From an uncultured Rubritalea sp. (GTDB taxonomy: Bacteria > Verrucomicrobiota > Verrucomicrobiia > Verrucomicrobiales > Akkermansiaceae), in NCBI GenBank assembly GCA_937132085.1, contig CAKZNV010000223.1, positions 1-39,751 of the forward strand: a stretch of 39,751 nt of DNA, read 5' to 3'. Positions 8,061 through 17,700 of the stretch are shown here, one piece after another. The notes beneath the pieces were generated by a model. It made no database searches, had not been told where the DNA came from, and saw only the letters and a list, made by a program, of their open reading frames with translations. Positions within the stretch are counted from its first letter, which is position 1. Each line of letters starts with the position of its first letter. Position numbers and translations under genes: made by a program.

Positions 8061-8100
8061 TATAAGTATAAGCGCATCCTATTTGGTTTTTTGGATGCGA
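8061..8100 (-). promoter_or_regulatory. Upstream control region of the sulfatase operon, shared with 11976-12015
   Basis: Immediately upstream of the first sulfatase ATG. An ungapped comparison with the region upstream of the gene at 11975 gives 27 identical bases of 40. The identities concentrate in two blocks at identical spacing: ATCCAAAAA and, 13 bp later, CGCTTATA, which ends six bases before ATG. A 7-bp inverted repeat (CGCATCC at 8073-8079, GGATGCG at 8093-8099) overlaps the conserved block in this copy only. A TATACT hexamer lies at 8065-8070, only 4 bp before the start codon, so the transcript would be leaderless or nearly so if that is the -10 element. Promoter versus operator role is inferred. 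Confidence 0.5.
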
Positions 8101-8196
8101 CTTTGTAAATAAATGATATTTTTTAGGAGCCATTGACAGTTAGCTTATAGATGAGATAATTTCCTCAGCGTGGATACACACACTCCACCGATCGCC

Positions 8197-9126
8197 ATGC
8201 ATATTAAACATCTAGAATCACTCAAGTTTGGACTCGCGATTGTCATCGCTCTTGTGTTTACGGCGACCTTTACCATGAACTATTTTCATGAAGGCACGTC
8301 TCTGAGCAAATATATCACTAAGCAACTAGAGCTAGACCGAGTGAAGGAAGTAGAAGCTGTGGCCTACACAGACATGATGCTCTACGCGGACGAACTCACC
8401 CCTGTGTCAGAGGATGTGGACTTGACGGAAAAAGCTGGTAGCGAAGAAGGCTTCCAGCGTTCCCAGCAAATCCGATTTGTGGATAAAAATGTGACACTGG
8501 TGCTGATGATAGTGGCTTGGCTCATGCTAATTCCAGCATTGCAGCGAAAGCGGGCGTTATCCTTTATCTATCTACTAATGGGAATGTATCTCGCTCTATT
8601 GTCAGTCTGTAAGGGGCTAAATGGAGGCTCAGCGTTCAGTGAATGGGCGGTGCCGGCTCATGCTACGCGTTGGTTGCCCTGTATTGCACTTTGGCTGTGG
8701 TTGTATTTGAAACCATCCTCTGCCGAGAATCCATACCGAGTAGTGAAGTGGATGCTCATCGTCTCGGTCTCCATGACATTTGCCACTCACGGAATGGAGG
8801 CCATTCAGCTCAACCCAGCATTTCGAGATCTACTCATCGGCGGATTTGAAACTATCTCAGTAACTGTATTTGGGCCAGTCAGTGAGGTGCTCTTAAGATT
8901 AATTGGTGTCATGGATGTAGCATTGGCATTGCTAATCATTTTTTTTCAGCGCAAGCTGTGGTTCTTGTGGATGGCTGCATGGGGTGCTCTAACCGCTCTA
9001 TCTCGGCCGATTGCATTTGGTGATATTCTATGGGAAGATGCATTGCTACGCTCAGGAAATTGCCTAATCCCAGTGATTATCATTTTGTGGATTTATAGAA
9101 AGAACACTCAAACAACTAAAGTATAA
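8197..9126 (+). CDS. Polytopic membrane protein of unknown function
   Basis: I do not recognise the family. From the ATG at 8197 the protein has 309 residues with about eight hydrophobic segments. One lies at the N-terminus, then comes an acidic extracytoplasmic loop of about 70 residues (ELTPVSEDVDL region), and then seven more segments up to the C-terminus. A GTG at 8170 in frame would add nine residues and is the alternative start. The pattern of a long first loop followed by a tight bundle recalls DoxX-like or small integral proteins, but no diagnostic motif supports this. It lies 6 bp ahead of the phosphatase-like gene, on the same strand, so the two are probably co-transcribed, divergent from the sulfatase operon. 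Confidence 0.75.
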   Translation: MHIKHLESLKFGLAIVIALVFTATFTMNYFHEGTSLSKYITKQLELDRVKEVEAVAYTDMMLYADELTPVSEDVDLTEKAGSEEGFQRSQQIRFVDKNVTLVLMIVAWLMLIPALQRKRALSFIYLLMGMYLALLSVCKGLNGGSAFSEWAVPAHATRWLPCIALWLWLYLKPSSAENPYRVVKWMLIVSVSMTFATHGMEAIQLNPAFRDLLIGGFETISVTVFGPVSEVLLRLIGVMDVALALLIIFFQRKLWFLWMAAWGALTALSRPIAFGDILWEDALLRSGNCLIPVIIILWIYRKNTQTTKV

Positions 9127-9132
9127 CAAACA

Positions 9133-10416
9133 ATGAAAATTCTAAATACAGCACTAGGGATCGCAGCATATTGCATGCTCAGTATGACCAACTTGTCTGC
9201 GACGAGTATGACAGACGATGAAATAACGAAAGCTGATTACAAAAAGCTGATTAAGATGCTCACCCCACTCGCTGGATCGACTCCAGCACAGTGGAGAGTG
9301 GTCTGGTCTGGTGATACTACAACTACTGCAACTGTGTCATGGAGCACCGCTGTCTCAGGAAAAAAGCACACACTGCATTATGGAACGAAGCCATTCGGAA
9401 CAGATGTCGCTAAGTATGAAAATCACCTAGAATGTAAAAAATCTGGCGCTTACTCGATCAATGCCAAGGAAGCGGAGACTACAAAAACAGCTTTTTACCA
9501 CCATGTCCCGATGACGGGTTTAATGCCGAATACCAAGTATTACTTTGTGATGGAAAGTGATGGGGAATTCTCTCGTCAGCTATATTTCAAGACCTGCCCA
9601 AAGGCTGAGAATTTTAAATTACTCGTAGGAGGAGATTCACGATCAGGACTAGCTTCGCGTTGCAGAATGAACCTAAGGTTAGCAAAAGAGCTAAAAGAAA
9701 AGCCTGAGATTGTGGCGTTAAATCATGGAGGTGACTATATCGGCTCTGGACACAGCTGGCGCCAATGGAGACAGTGGCTCAGCCATCATGAGTTGACTAC
9801 TCTTGAGGATGGACGAGTCCTGCCAATAATCCCTACTCGTGGTAATCACGATGGAGGCCCAATATTTTTCGAGGTATTCAACTTAGATAAAATGACTGAC
9901 AAGCATAGTTTTTGGCACACTATCTCACTCGGAGAAGACGTCCAAATCATCACTTTAGACACGAACTACAGCGCCAAAGGCCCACAGGAAAAGTGGCTAA
10001 CTAAACAGCTATCTACGATCCGACCTAAAACGACTTGGCTACTCACCAACTACCACCGCCCACTCTACCCAGCGGTAAAAAGCCCAGCTGGTCAAACTGC
10101 TGTTTTCGTCCCATTGTTCGAAAAATACAATGTCGATCTAGCTCTAGAATCAGATGGTCACTGTATCAAGCGCACTGTTCCTATTCGTGATGGCAAGAAA
10201 GATGCTAGTGGTGTGGTTTACATTGGTGAAGGAGGACTTGGAGTTGGCCAATATAGACCAAAGGAAGACCTCTGGTATCTAAAAAATGGTGGATATGTAA
10301 GCCGTGGTCACCACGTCATGCAGCTAAGCTTTAGCAAGGACGCTCTCAACATTGAGACTATCTTAATGAATGGTAAAGTAACCGATACTCACACTCTTAA
10401 ACCAAGAGCGAAGTAG
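9133..10416 (+). CDS. Secreted purple-acid-phosphatase-like metallophosphoesterase
   Basis: Predicted exported two-metal phosphoesterase of 427 residues. After a signal peptide (about residues 1-23) comes an N-terminal fibronectin-III-like domain typical of purple acid phosphatases, with ATVSWST near 66-72 and PNTKYYFVME near 132-141. The catalytic domain follows with GGDSRSG (Asp168), NHGGDYIGSG (Asp201), RGNHDGG (Asn238/His239), NYHRP, and finally ESDGHCIKR. The last motif is GHxI, not the normal GHxH, so one histidine metal ligand is missing or supplied elsewhere; this may mark a subfamily. It follows the membrane protein by 6 bp. The stop codon is only 8 bp from the stop of the convergent glycosidase-like gene, with no terminator between. 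It could release phosphate from phospho-sugars or extracellular phosphoesters. Confidence 0.85.
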   Translation: MKILNTALGIAAYCMLSMTNLSATSMTDDEITKADYKKLIKMLTPLAGSTPAQWRVVWSGDTTTTATVSWSTAVSGKKHTLHYGTKPFGTDVAKYENHLECKKSGAYSINAKEAETTKTAFYHHVPMTGLMPNTKYYFVMESDGEFSRQLYFKTCPKAENFKLLVGGDSRSGLASRCRMNLRLAKELKEKPEIVALNHGGDYIGSGHSWRQWRQWLSHHELTTLEDGRVLPIIPTRGNHDGGPIFFEVFNLDKMTDKHSFWHTISLGEDVQIITLDTNYSAKGPQEKWLTKQLSTIRPKTTWLLTNYHRPLYPAVKSPAGQTAVFVPLFEKYNVDLALESDGHCIKRTVPIRDGKKDASGVVYIGEGGLGVGQYRPKEDLWYLKNGGYVSRGHHVMQLSFSKDALNIETILMNGKVTDTHTLKPRAK

Positions 10417-10424
10417 ACAAGAGA

Positions 10425-11975
10425 CTACTCAAAAGTGAGCGTTACTTTATCAAGTATAGGCTTGGCATCATTTTCAGTAGTGTCTGTTAGCTTTAGCTCA
10501 AACTGGAAGCCATGACCAGCAGGAAGATTTGAGGTGTCTAGCTGCGCTGGAGTTTTCTTCACCTGCTTGGCGAATCCTGGCTTATGAGCGTAACTCTCTT
10601 TCACAGTCTGCCACTCTGACCATTGATCTACCTTCCCGTCATTGTCTGTATCCACACCCGCTCTAGCTTGAACTCCATTCACCCAAGGACCAGGACTTAC
10701 AAAGTCTTGGTTGAACTGTGTGATCAAATAAAACTGACCTTCAGCAAACGTGATATCTGGGTCAGGGTGACCTTGGCCAATGTTGTCACAAAACGTAAAT
10801 TTCTTGTCCAAGCTGTCCGATGTGAACCAAGCGCAGCTCATGCCTTTTCTGCCTTTTTTATTAGTGGATGGATCATAGTCAGCAAACAAATAATAGCGCT
10901 CCCCAATCGTGATTGCCGCCCAGTCGCCATAGGCATTCTGTTTCGGCAAGTGTTCCTTGTATTTCAAAATACTAGGATTTTGAAAACCATGTCGATACGT
11001 TAGAATTTTACCTGTAGGTTTAGTGCGATGATCGATCGCTGGTGCTAATATTTTCCAATCCTTGATCCCATCATCTGAGATCGCATGCCCTGCCAATGGG
11101 GAATCCCATGCCTGCTTACTTGCATTAAGAGGAGTCCAATCTTCATAGATGAAATGGAATTTTCCATCCAGTCCACGAATCACGGCATTGTCAGATCCAT
11201 CCGAAGGATCAGCAAAAACAAGTCCATGATCTTTTCCCATTTTTCCATCCTTGAGATCGCTATCCACGATCAAGTGAGGATCTTGGTCATTAGGGTTATC
11301 ATAATACAAATAGAACTTACCATCAACATACTCAGCAGTGGTCATCCAACGCGATTTGTAATTAGAAACAGGTCCATGGTGCGTCCACTTTTCCATATCA
11401 GTAGAGTGCCAGGCATGGTATCCACCGAGACCTAATTTCTTACCTCCAGAACCATTGGTTTGATTCGGATCTTTGTTAACGAAATTGCCACCTAGCCCTG
11501 GAGTATCAGGAGCAGCATTAATCTTAGCGATTGCAGCATCGCCCTCGTTCTTGGTCATCTTCCCCATGTAAACTTTCTCCTCTATCTTCAAACGTCTAAC
11601 CACTTTCTGATCCACTTGCCCACCGCCATAGCGAGCGAACATCCAGTAATCATCATCACCAATAGAGAGCATTACAGGCGCATCCTGTGCGTTTTTAGGC
11701 CCAACATTCGGCACCTTCTTCCAGTTCTGCCAAATCGCCGACTGCTCAATCACCATGGAGCGTAGCTTTTGTTTCGTCGCTAGCTTTTTCAGCTTACTTT
11801 TATAAGTTGCTGTCTTACCTTTAGGAGATGCAAAGCCGAGTTTCAGCTCTACTCCTTCATTTTCTGCCTGTTGATTTGTCCATTGTTCCAGAGTATCCAC
11901 ACTCCAGGTTTCCTTAGCTGTCGCGAAAGAAGTTAAACAAAGTGGGATCGTTAAGTAAGCGAGTAATTGTTTCAT
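10425..11975 (-). CDS. Secreted beta-propeller glycosidase-like protein
   Basis: A 516-residue exported protein with signal peptide ending near FATA (residue 20). The central part has repeated beta-propeller-like blades with acidic residues typical of GH43/GH32/GH117-type glycosidases: MLSIGDDDYWMFARYGGG, GGYHAWHSTDMEKW, TTAEYVDGKFYLYYDN, and AVIRGLDGKFHFIYEDW. Near the C-terminus a Ca-binding-like DTDNDGKVD motif precedes a short beta-sandwich domain. I infer a polysaccharide-cleaving or -binding enzyme but cannot assign the family or bond. Genomic context (three sulfatases, a phosphatase, a shared upstream sequence block) supports a role in sulfated glycan degradation. It is transcribed alone, with its stop 8 bp from the convergent phosphatase gene. 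Confidence 0.7.
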   Translation of the reverse strand: MKQLLAYLTIPLCLTSFATAKETWSVDTLEQWTNQQAENEGVELKLGFASPKGKTATYKSKLKKLATKQKLRSMVIEQSAIWQNWKKVPNVGPKNAQDAPVMLSIGDDDYWMFARYGGGQVDQKVVRRLKIEEKVYMGKMTKNEGDAAIAKINAAPDTPGLGGNFVNKDPNQTNGSGGKKLGLGGYHAWHSTDMEKWTHHGPVSNYKSRWMTTAEYVDGKFYLYYDNPNDQDPHLIVDSDLKDGKMGKDHGLVFADPSDGSDNAVIRGLDGKFHFIYEDWTPLNASKQAWDSPLAGHAISDDGIKDWKILAPAIDHRTKPTGKILTYRHGFQNPSILKYKEHLPKQNAYGDWAAITIGERYYLFADYDPSTNKKGRKGMSCAWFTSDSLDKKFTFCDNIGQGHPDPDITFAEGQFYLITQFNQDFVSPGPWVNGVQARAGVDTDNDGKVDQWSEWQTVKESYAHKPGFAKQVKKTPAQLDTSNLPAGHGFQFELKLTDTTENDAKPILDKVTLTFE

Positions 11976-12015
11976 TACTACTATAAGCGAATGCTAAGAT
12001 AGTTTTTGGATACCA
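11976..12015 (-). promoter_or_regulatory. Upstream control region of the glycosidase-like gene, shared with 8061-8100
   Basis: Matches the region upstream of the sulfatase operon without gaps: ATCCAAAAA, 13 bp, then CGCTTATA, then six bases to ATG. A TATAGT hexamer occupies the same place (11980-11985) as TATACT in the sulfatase copy. The inverted repeat present in the sulfatase copy is not conserved here, so the conserved direct sequence, not the palindrome, is the better candidate for the recognised element. The same ATCCAAAAA-N13-CGCTTATA arrangement was not seen upstream of the other genes of this window. Confidence 0.5.
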
Positions 12016-12035
12016 GCAGTGAAAAAATTACTTAA

Positions 12036-14129
12036 TTATTTTGGGGAAATATCATCAGTGAGGAACTTAGCTTTGAGTAAAGTGACCTCATCAGCACCTA
12101 AAAGCTTACTATCAAAGATTATCTGCTTCACTCCACATTTTTTTAAGATTTGGCAGCGAGTATTATTAATATTGTTCACTGAACATCCAGCGATGTTCAA
12201 TACCTTTACATCGAGACCTCGCAGCTGGAAAAACTCAAAAAACATCGTGTCACTTAAATCTACTTGATTTGCCATGAAGGGAGTCAGGATGTTATAGCTT
12301 TGGCCGTAGTGATTACATAAATTACGATACTTGCGCCCACTGAGATCAAGCTTCTCATCTTGAAAGCCAATTAGATTAGAATGCTGAGTGCCGTCCCAGA
12401 TACGGTTATTCATATTTAGCATGATGGTTGCCAGCTGAGTGTATCCCTCAATGGGAGCATCAGCATCACGGTAGAATCTCATATGCTTCTCATACATACT
12501 GAAAATAACATCTGCGTAATTCGCACCCATTTGTGAAAGTATTTTAGCCAATCCATCATCGGTAAGATACTCAGCATCTCCCTTTAACTCCACCCCTTGT
12601 TTAGCCAACCTATAGTAGATAGATCGTTTCTTCTTACTACACGCATCTAGGCTAGCCAAGGTCTCATCAAACTCCTGAATCACAAAATGCAGTATTGCCT
12701 TACGCCTCCTCAGCGCATCTAGTTCTTTGATCTCTGTCTCTCGTGAAATGGCTTGATCCAAGAGGACTATCTTTCTTTTAGCTGAACTAACATCCTCGGA
12801 ATGCAACACATCAAAGATTAAACCATCCACATTTTCTCGAAGGGTATTACTCACACCTTTTTCTTGCGCTAGCATTACTAAATTCTGTTCAGCTATACGT
12901 TGTGAAGCTTCTGCATTATTACGTTCTCGCTGAATATGGATAAATGAATACGCCAAAATACTAGCAATGGTAAGGAGAGAAAACAGCATCAAGCTCACCA
13001 TCTTTTTGTGACGTTTAAGCAATAATACGAGCTGAGTCATAGAACTGGCATCCTCAGCGGAAGTAGCGAAACCACCGCTGTATTTATCCAGATCATTTTT
13101 AAGGGCAGCTACTGTTTGGTAACGCTCATCAGGATCTACTGCCAGTGCTTTTGACACCAATGCTTCGAGCCCAAGAGGAACCTTATTATTCCCTAACAGT
13201 TCATTAAGATTGCGAATTTCACCCTTCTGGGTTCTCTCTAACATTTCATCTACACCTCCACCTTCCACTGGTGATTTACCAGTAAGACAAGCATAGAGAA
13301 TAGCTCCAAGAGCATACACATCTGACCGCACATCCTTGTTACCATAAGACATTGTTTGCTCTGGAGCCATATAGCCAGGTGTCCCTTTGATCTGTCCTTG
13401 CAGGGTTGCATGATTCAGCTCATTGGGATCTAGCTCATCAGGCATAATGAAGTCCTCATCGTCTGTCAGAATTTTAGCCAAGCCCCAGTCCATGACGACT
13501 ACTTCTCCATATGAACCTACATTGATGTTCTGCGGTTTGATATCGAGGTGAATCACCTGTTTGGAGTGGGCATAGGCGATCGCATCACATACTTTAGAAA
13601 AAATCCCTACCAACTTGTCCCTAGTCTCTTTGCACCCAGAAGCTGACTCTTGATAATTTTCCTTCAACACCTCCGCTAAAGTCTTACCTTTCAGAAGCTC
13701 CATGGTGAAATAGGGGTTAGCGTCTTCGTCTAAGCCAATCGAATGCACCGTCACAATGTTTGGATGCTGAAGCGATGACGTCAAGCGAGCCTCACGTAAG
13801 AAATATTCAACGCCCTCCCTAGTTGCGGTCGATGACATCTTTGCCATTGCCACATAGCGATTCGTCTTTCTTTCCTTAGCCTTATAAACGGCCTTCATCC
13901 CCCCCTGCCCTACTTTTTCAGACACTTCGTATTGTTGCTCAATCGTGGTTAACTCCGTCAAAATCGGGAAAGAATAGTTCAGCTCTTGATCGCTCACATC
14001 AGACTCAGTCATTCCAAAAAAAGAAGTCAACTGAGGGTCCAAGCGACTATAGAAGGTTTCGTTATTCTCGCTATTTCCCTCTGAGTTCATCATTATTTTT
14101 CTATGTTTCTGCAGTGACTTAGGTATCAT
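12036..14129 (-). CDS. Membrane-anchored Ser/Thr protein kinase with LRR-like C-terminus
   Basis: Predicted active Hanks-type kinase of 697 residues. Motifs in order: glycine loop GQGGMKAV (74-81), Lys97 in VAMAK, catalytic loop HLDIKPQN (194-201, Leu in place of the usual Arg of HRD), DWG (214-216, for DFG), and GTPGYMAPEQ (249-258). A single membrane segment at about 377-398 is followed by a predicted coiled coil (RERNNAEASQ region). The last 120 residues carry leucine-rich-repeat-like turns (LDLSG, VDLSDT, VLNIAGCSV). The cytoplasmic kinase is thus N-terminal and the sensory part C-terminal outside. The start at 14129 leaves only 36 bp to the divergent ECF sigma gene; ATGs at 14093 and 14090 are plausible alternatives. 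In planctomycetes and relatives, kinases next to ECF sigma factors are thought to control them. Confidence 0.9.
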   Translation of the reverse strand: MIPKSLQKHRKIMMNSEGNSENNETFYSRLDPQLTSFFGMTESDVSDQELNYSFPILTELTTIEQQYEVSEKVGQGGMKAVYKAKERKTNRYVAMAKMSSTATREGVEYFLREARLTSSLQHPNIVTVHSIGLDEDANPYFTMELLKGKTLAEVLKENYQESASGCKETRDKLVGIFSKVCDAIAYAHSKQVIHLDIKPQNINVGSYGEVVVMDWGLAKILTDDEDFIMPDELDPNELNHATLQGQIKGTPGYMAPEQTMSYGNKDVRSDVYALGAILYACLTGKSPVEGGGVDEMLERTQKGEIRNLNELLGNNKVPLGLEALVSKALAVDPDERYQTVAALKNDLDKYSGGFATSAEDASSMTQLVLLLKRHKKMVSLMLFSLLTIASILAYSFIHIQRERNNAEASQRIAEQNLVMLAQEKGVSNTLRENVDGLIFDVLHSEDVSSAKRKIVLLDQAISRETEIKELDALRRRKAILHFVIQEFDETLASLDACSKKKRSIYYRLAKQGVELKGDAEYLTDDGLAKILSQMGANYADVIFSMYEKHMRFYRDADAPIEGYTQLATIMLNMNNRIWDGTQHSNLIGFQDEKLDLSGRKYRNLCNHYGQSYNILTPFMANQVDLSDTMFFEFFQLRGLDVKVLNIAGCSVNNINNTRCQILKKCGVKQIIFDSKLLGADEVTLLKAKFLTDDISPK

Positions 14130-14165
14130 TTAGAAGCTATTACCGATGGCTGTTTATCAATACTA

Positions 14166-14771
14166 ATGGAACCAACCTACTCAACAAGTTATACTTTGCT
14201 GGAACGAGCAAAAAACCAAAACGATAACCAAGCATGGGATCAACTCATCGCTAATTATCGAAAATATATCTATGTCGTGATCCGGTCGATGAATGTTAAC
14301 AGTAGTGATGCAGATGACATTCTCCAACAAGTTCTCATAGAGCTCTGGAAATACCTTCCTAAATACGAAAACACTGACAAGAAGTCTAAGTTTCGCTACT
14401 GGCTAGCTAAGATCACACGCAACCAAGTGATCAGTTTCATTCGCAGAGAGCAATCACACCTTAAAAAATGTGACCATGCTAAACGTGAAGCTCAAGACCT
14501 CTATTTAGCATCGATCGAACCTCCAGAGATCGAGCGCATCATCACTCAAGAGTGGCAGGTATTTCTAACTAACTCCGCCATGGAAAAAGTCGAAGTCCAT
14601 TTCAGCGCCACTGCGTTAAAAGCCTTCGAGCTATTCAGAAATGGCCAGACACCAAACGAAATCGCAGAGCTGTTAGAAGTCAAACCAGACTCAGTCTACA
14701 AATATATCAGCCGAATCAAGCTCAAGCTCATCCAAGAAATCGAGCACCTCCAAAAAGAGTTAGACTTCTAA
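14166..14771 (+). CDS. ECF-type RNA polymerase sigma factor
   Basis: A 201-residue sigma-70-family factor with only regions 2 and 4. Region 2 contains DADDILQQVLIELWKYL and then FRYWLAKITRNQVISFIRR, the core-binding and -10 recognition helices. Region 4 is a C-terminal helix-turn-helix (TPNEIAELLEVKPDSVYKYISR) for -35 recognition. It has no anti-sigma gene beside it; instead a Ser/Thr kinase gene lies divergently 36 bp away, so phosphorylation may replace anti-sigma control, as proposed for kinase-linked ECF groups. Its stop is 21 bp from the stop of the convergent giant surface-protein gene. Target promoters cannot be named from this window. The divergent spacing is short enough that the promoters of the pair must overlap. 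Confidence 0.92.
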   Translation: MEPTYSTSYTLLERAKNQNDNQAWDQLIANYRKYIYVVIRSMNVNSSDADDILQQVLIELWKYLPKYENTDKKSKFRYWLAKITRNQVISFIRREQSHLKKCDHAKREAQDLYLASIEPPEIERIITQEWQVFLTNSAMEKVEVHFSATALKAFELFRNGQTPNEIAELLEVKPDSVYKYISRIKLKLIQEIEHLQKELDF

Positions 14772-14792
14772 CTCTTCATAGAGAAACCTCCA

Positions 14793-17700
14793 TTACTGAC
14801 TACTTGCATTTATCCGTAGAAACTGGCGATTAATCGCCGCACTAGTAGGCGTTGGATGTCTATAACGTAGTGTCTCTGTTCCATCTGCATTGGATGTTCT
14901 ATCAGTGAGAATGGCATCAGTCCCCCACCCTGAAAGGTCATCTGATGCCTGCGCATTGACATTACTCGCTATCAGAGCATTACGGGTCAGGGTAATCGTG
15001 AGATAAGTTTCACCGTCTGGGTAGGTTGCCATCCCAAGGACTGGAGCAGGTATTAGATTAGGATCTGCATCTGAACTACCAAGTGTCAGCTCAATCAATG
15101 CCGAATAGCCATCACCGTCAGCATCCTCTCCTGGATTCACTGGCAGAGCAATCGAGTCATTACTGGCCGGATTTCCATCGTTCATTGTGCTAGGGCGCCA
15201 CTCCCTAGGGTCACTGAGATCCACTCCGGTTCTAGGATTGATCAGCACTAAACTTGGACCACTGCCATCTGGACTAGTCGGCCAGAACAGATCATCTACG
15301 CCGCCCCTATCAGTGCCATCGCTATAGGTAAAGCTCAGTAGAGTAGTGCTCGTAGCAGATACTAGAGTGACCGTTTCGCTAGAGTTTTTCAGACCTCCGG
15401 TGAACTCTCCTTGCACTGATGTAGCAGAATGACGCAATGCGAATGCCTCAGCATTTGCCACGATAACGATCCTCTCACCTGGCTGAATGATACTATCTTC
15501 TGGGAAAATATAACCAATTCCCTGTGTAAAACTACATCCATCTAGACGCAGTGGGCTTGCTGAAATATTCGCCAATTCTAAGAATTCAAAATCACCATCT
15601 ACCACATCTGGTATGGAGATCAGTTCAGCACTTGAAGGGTTGTCTGGATGATAATGAAGTTCTGTCACTAGCAGATTCGCTGGCAGAGGATCTACTGGTG
15701 GGATGGAAATAATGAAATCCACACTATTCACAGCACTCCAGTTTCCCCCATTGTATAGCCGAGCATTGATCGTAACATCAGAACTCAGTGTGATCTGCGA
15801 TGCTTGACCAGATTCTACTCCAGTTAAAGTCAGGTCAAAACTAATATCTGAGCTATCGAGTGCGGTTTGGTGTATTTCTACAGCGATCGTATTATTACCA
15901 GTTTGGAGTGCACTAACAGGTATACTAAATTGGTTGAAAGCATTCTCATCCGCACCTCCAATAGCAGATGATGCTAGAGTCGTGTATGTTGGGCTTCCAC
16001 TAGGCATATTGGAACGCGATACTTCCACTCCATTCAGATACACCACCGCCCCATCATCCCGCTTGATCGTGAGACTTAGACTAGTAAACACTGACGCATC
16101 CGTGACGTTGAACGATTTACGAAAGTAGGTGGTAACATGCTTATTATTCCCATCACTACCAAATGACACCGTGCTTTCCTCATCGCCATCTCCGTAGCCT
16201 AGCTCAGCATCTCCACTAGCCCAGCCACTGTCATCAAAGGCAGTTGCTCTCCATGCCGTGCCTTGGTTACTGCCATCATCGAGATACTTCCACTCACTAC
16301 CTACCGTGATGAGTGATGAGGTAGTTCCTCCAGACTGATTGATCGCAGTAGCATTTGGATTAATCCCGCCACCTGCTAACCGAGGATCAGTCCCATCCAG
16401 AGTATAGTAGATCACACCACTATCTTCCGCGTCTAAGATAACCTTAAAGCCGCTAGGAACAATGCCTCCATTCTGATTGTAGGTAGGAGCATCAAGGGCT
16501 GGATACCAACCTTGGTTTTTGAAATCACTTATCTTATCCGAAGTCAGAGAAGGAAACACGTTGTTGATGATGTTCTCTTGGAAATTATTGTATGAAGTTG
16601 GAGTGTGCTCACCCCAGCGTGCTGATTCACTCAGAAATGACAGCTTCGTCTCATCATAACGACGCTGTAATCGAGCGGTAGTTTTATCAGGAGTGAAGGC
16701 TCCGTTATTGAAAAAGTGTAAATGGATACGATCAGATAGCAGAGCCATGAAGTCTGGGTGAGCCTCTGCGAGAAGTTCTCCAAAGATATTCCCTGGCCCA
16801 CCAGCATCATTATTTTGACCTATGCCTGAGGTGTTGAAATACCCATCTGCATCGTTGAGATACATTTTCGAGGTCACTCCATTATCAATCGCCTGTAACA
16901 AAGTTCTGTATTCATTTTCACATTTACCAGAATTGTAGAGCAACATGAAATCAATGTAGTTTGCTATATCCACTCTAGCCTGCAAATCCGCCCATGGGTT
17001 AGCACCCGCTGCTAAATTCTTGATGTGAGTCCAGCCAGCATCAGTTCCATCATACGCTTCACCTGGCGACCAGCCGCCTACGTTGGCATTGCCATTGATC
17101 GCATCATAGCTGTCCTTATCATTTCCTAAATACTGTTCTGCGAACGATGCACTCCATCGCTCACGAAGATGATATTGCCCCCAGTAAACTCCATTTCGGA
17201 TCACATGCACAAACCTCCCATGTGGCGCCACATGACCCATCTCTAGTGTAGAGTCATCTGTAAATCTGTTAGAGAGGTAAGCTCCTCGTAGCGACATATC
17301 ATGCGAGCCACTACGCAGGTCTAGGTGATCAAAAGTATCTGTCGGTGCTCGGCCATTAGAGAAGCCATCAAAAAGAGCATGTTTCAGCTTACCTGGCCCA
17401 TATTGCTTGCGGAAGTAGATCCGATAACTCTTCTTGTCAAAATTCGTAAAGTAACCACCAAATCGAGTGATCCCAGCATCGTATTGAAACCCCTTGCTGC
17501 CATCTGGATTGATCAGCTCGACAGATGTCATTTTCTCAGAACTATTACTGAGGTTAGCAACATCATCAATATTAATAGAAATTACTGGTAACGCTTTCAG
17601 AGAGTCTACCATTTGGCCTGAATAAGTAGGGTCCTGCGTCACGTCCGTATCCATGTTCGATGCGGCAATGATGTCAGCAGCAAATAAGTAAGTATGGGTA

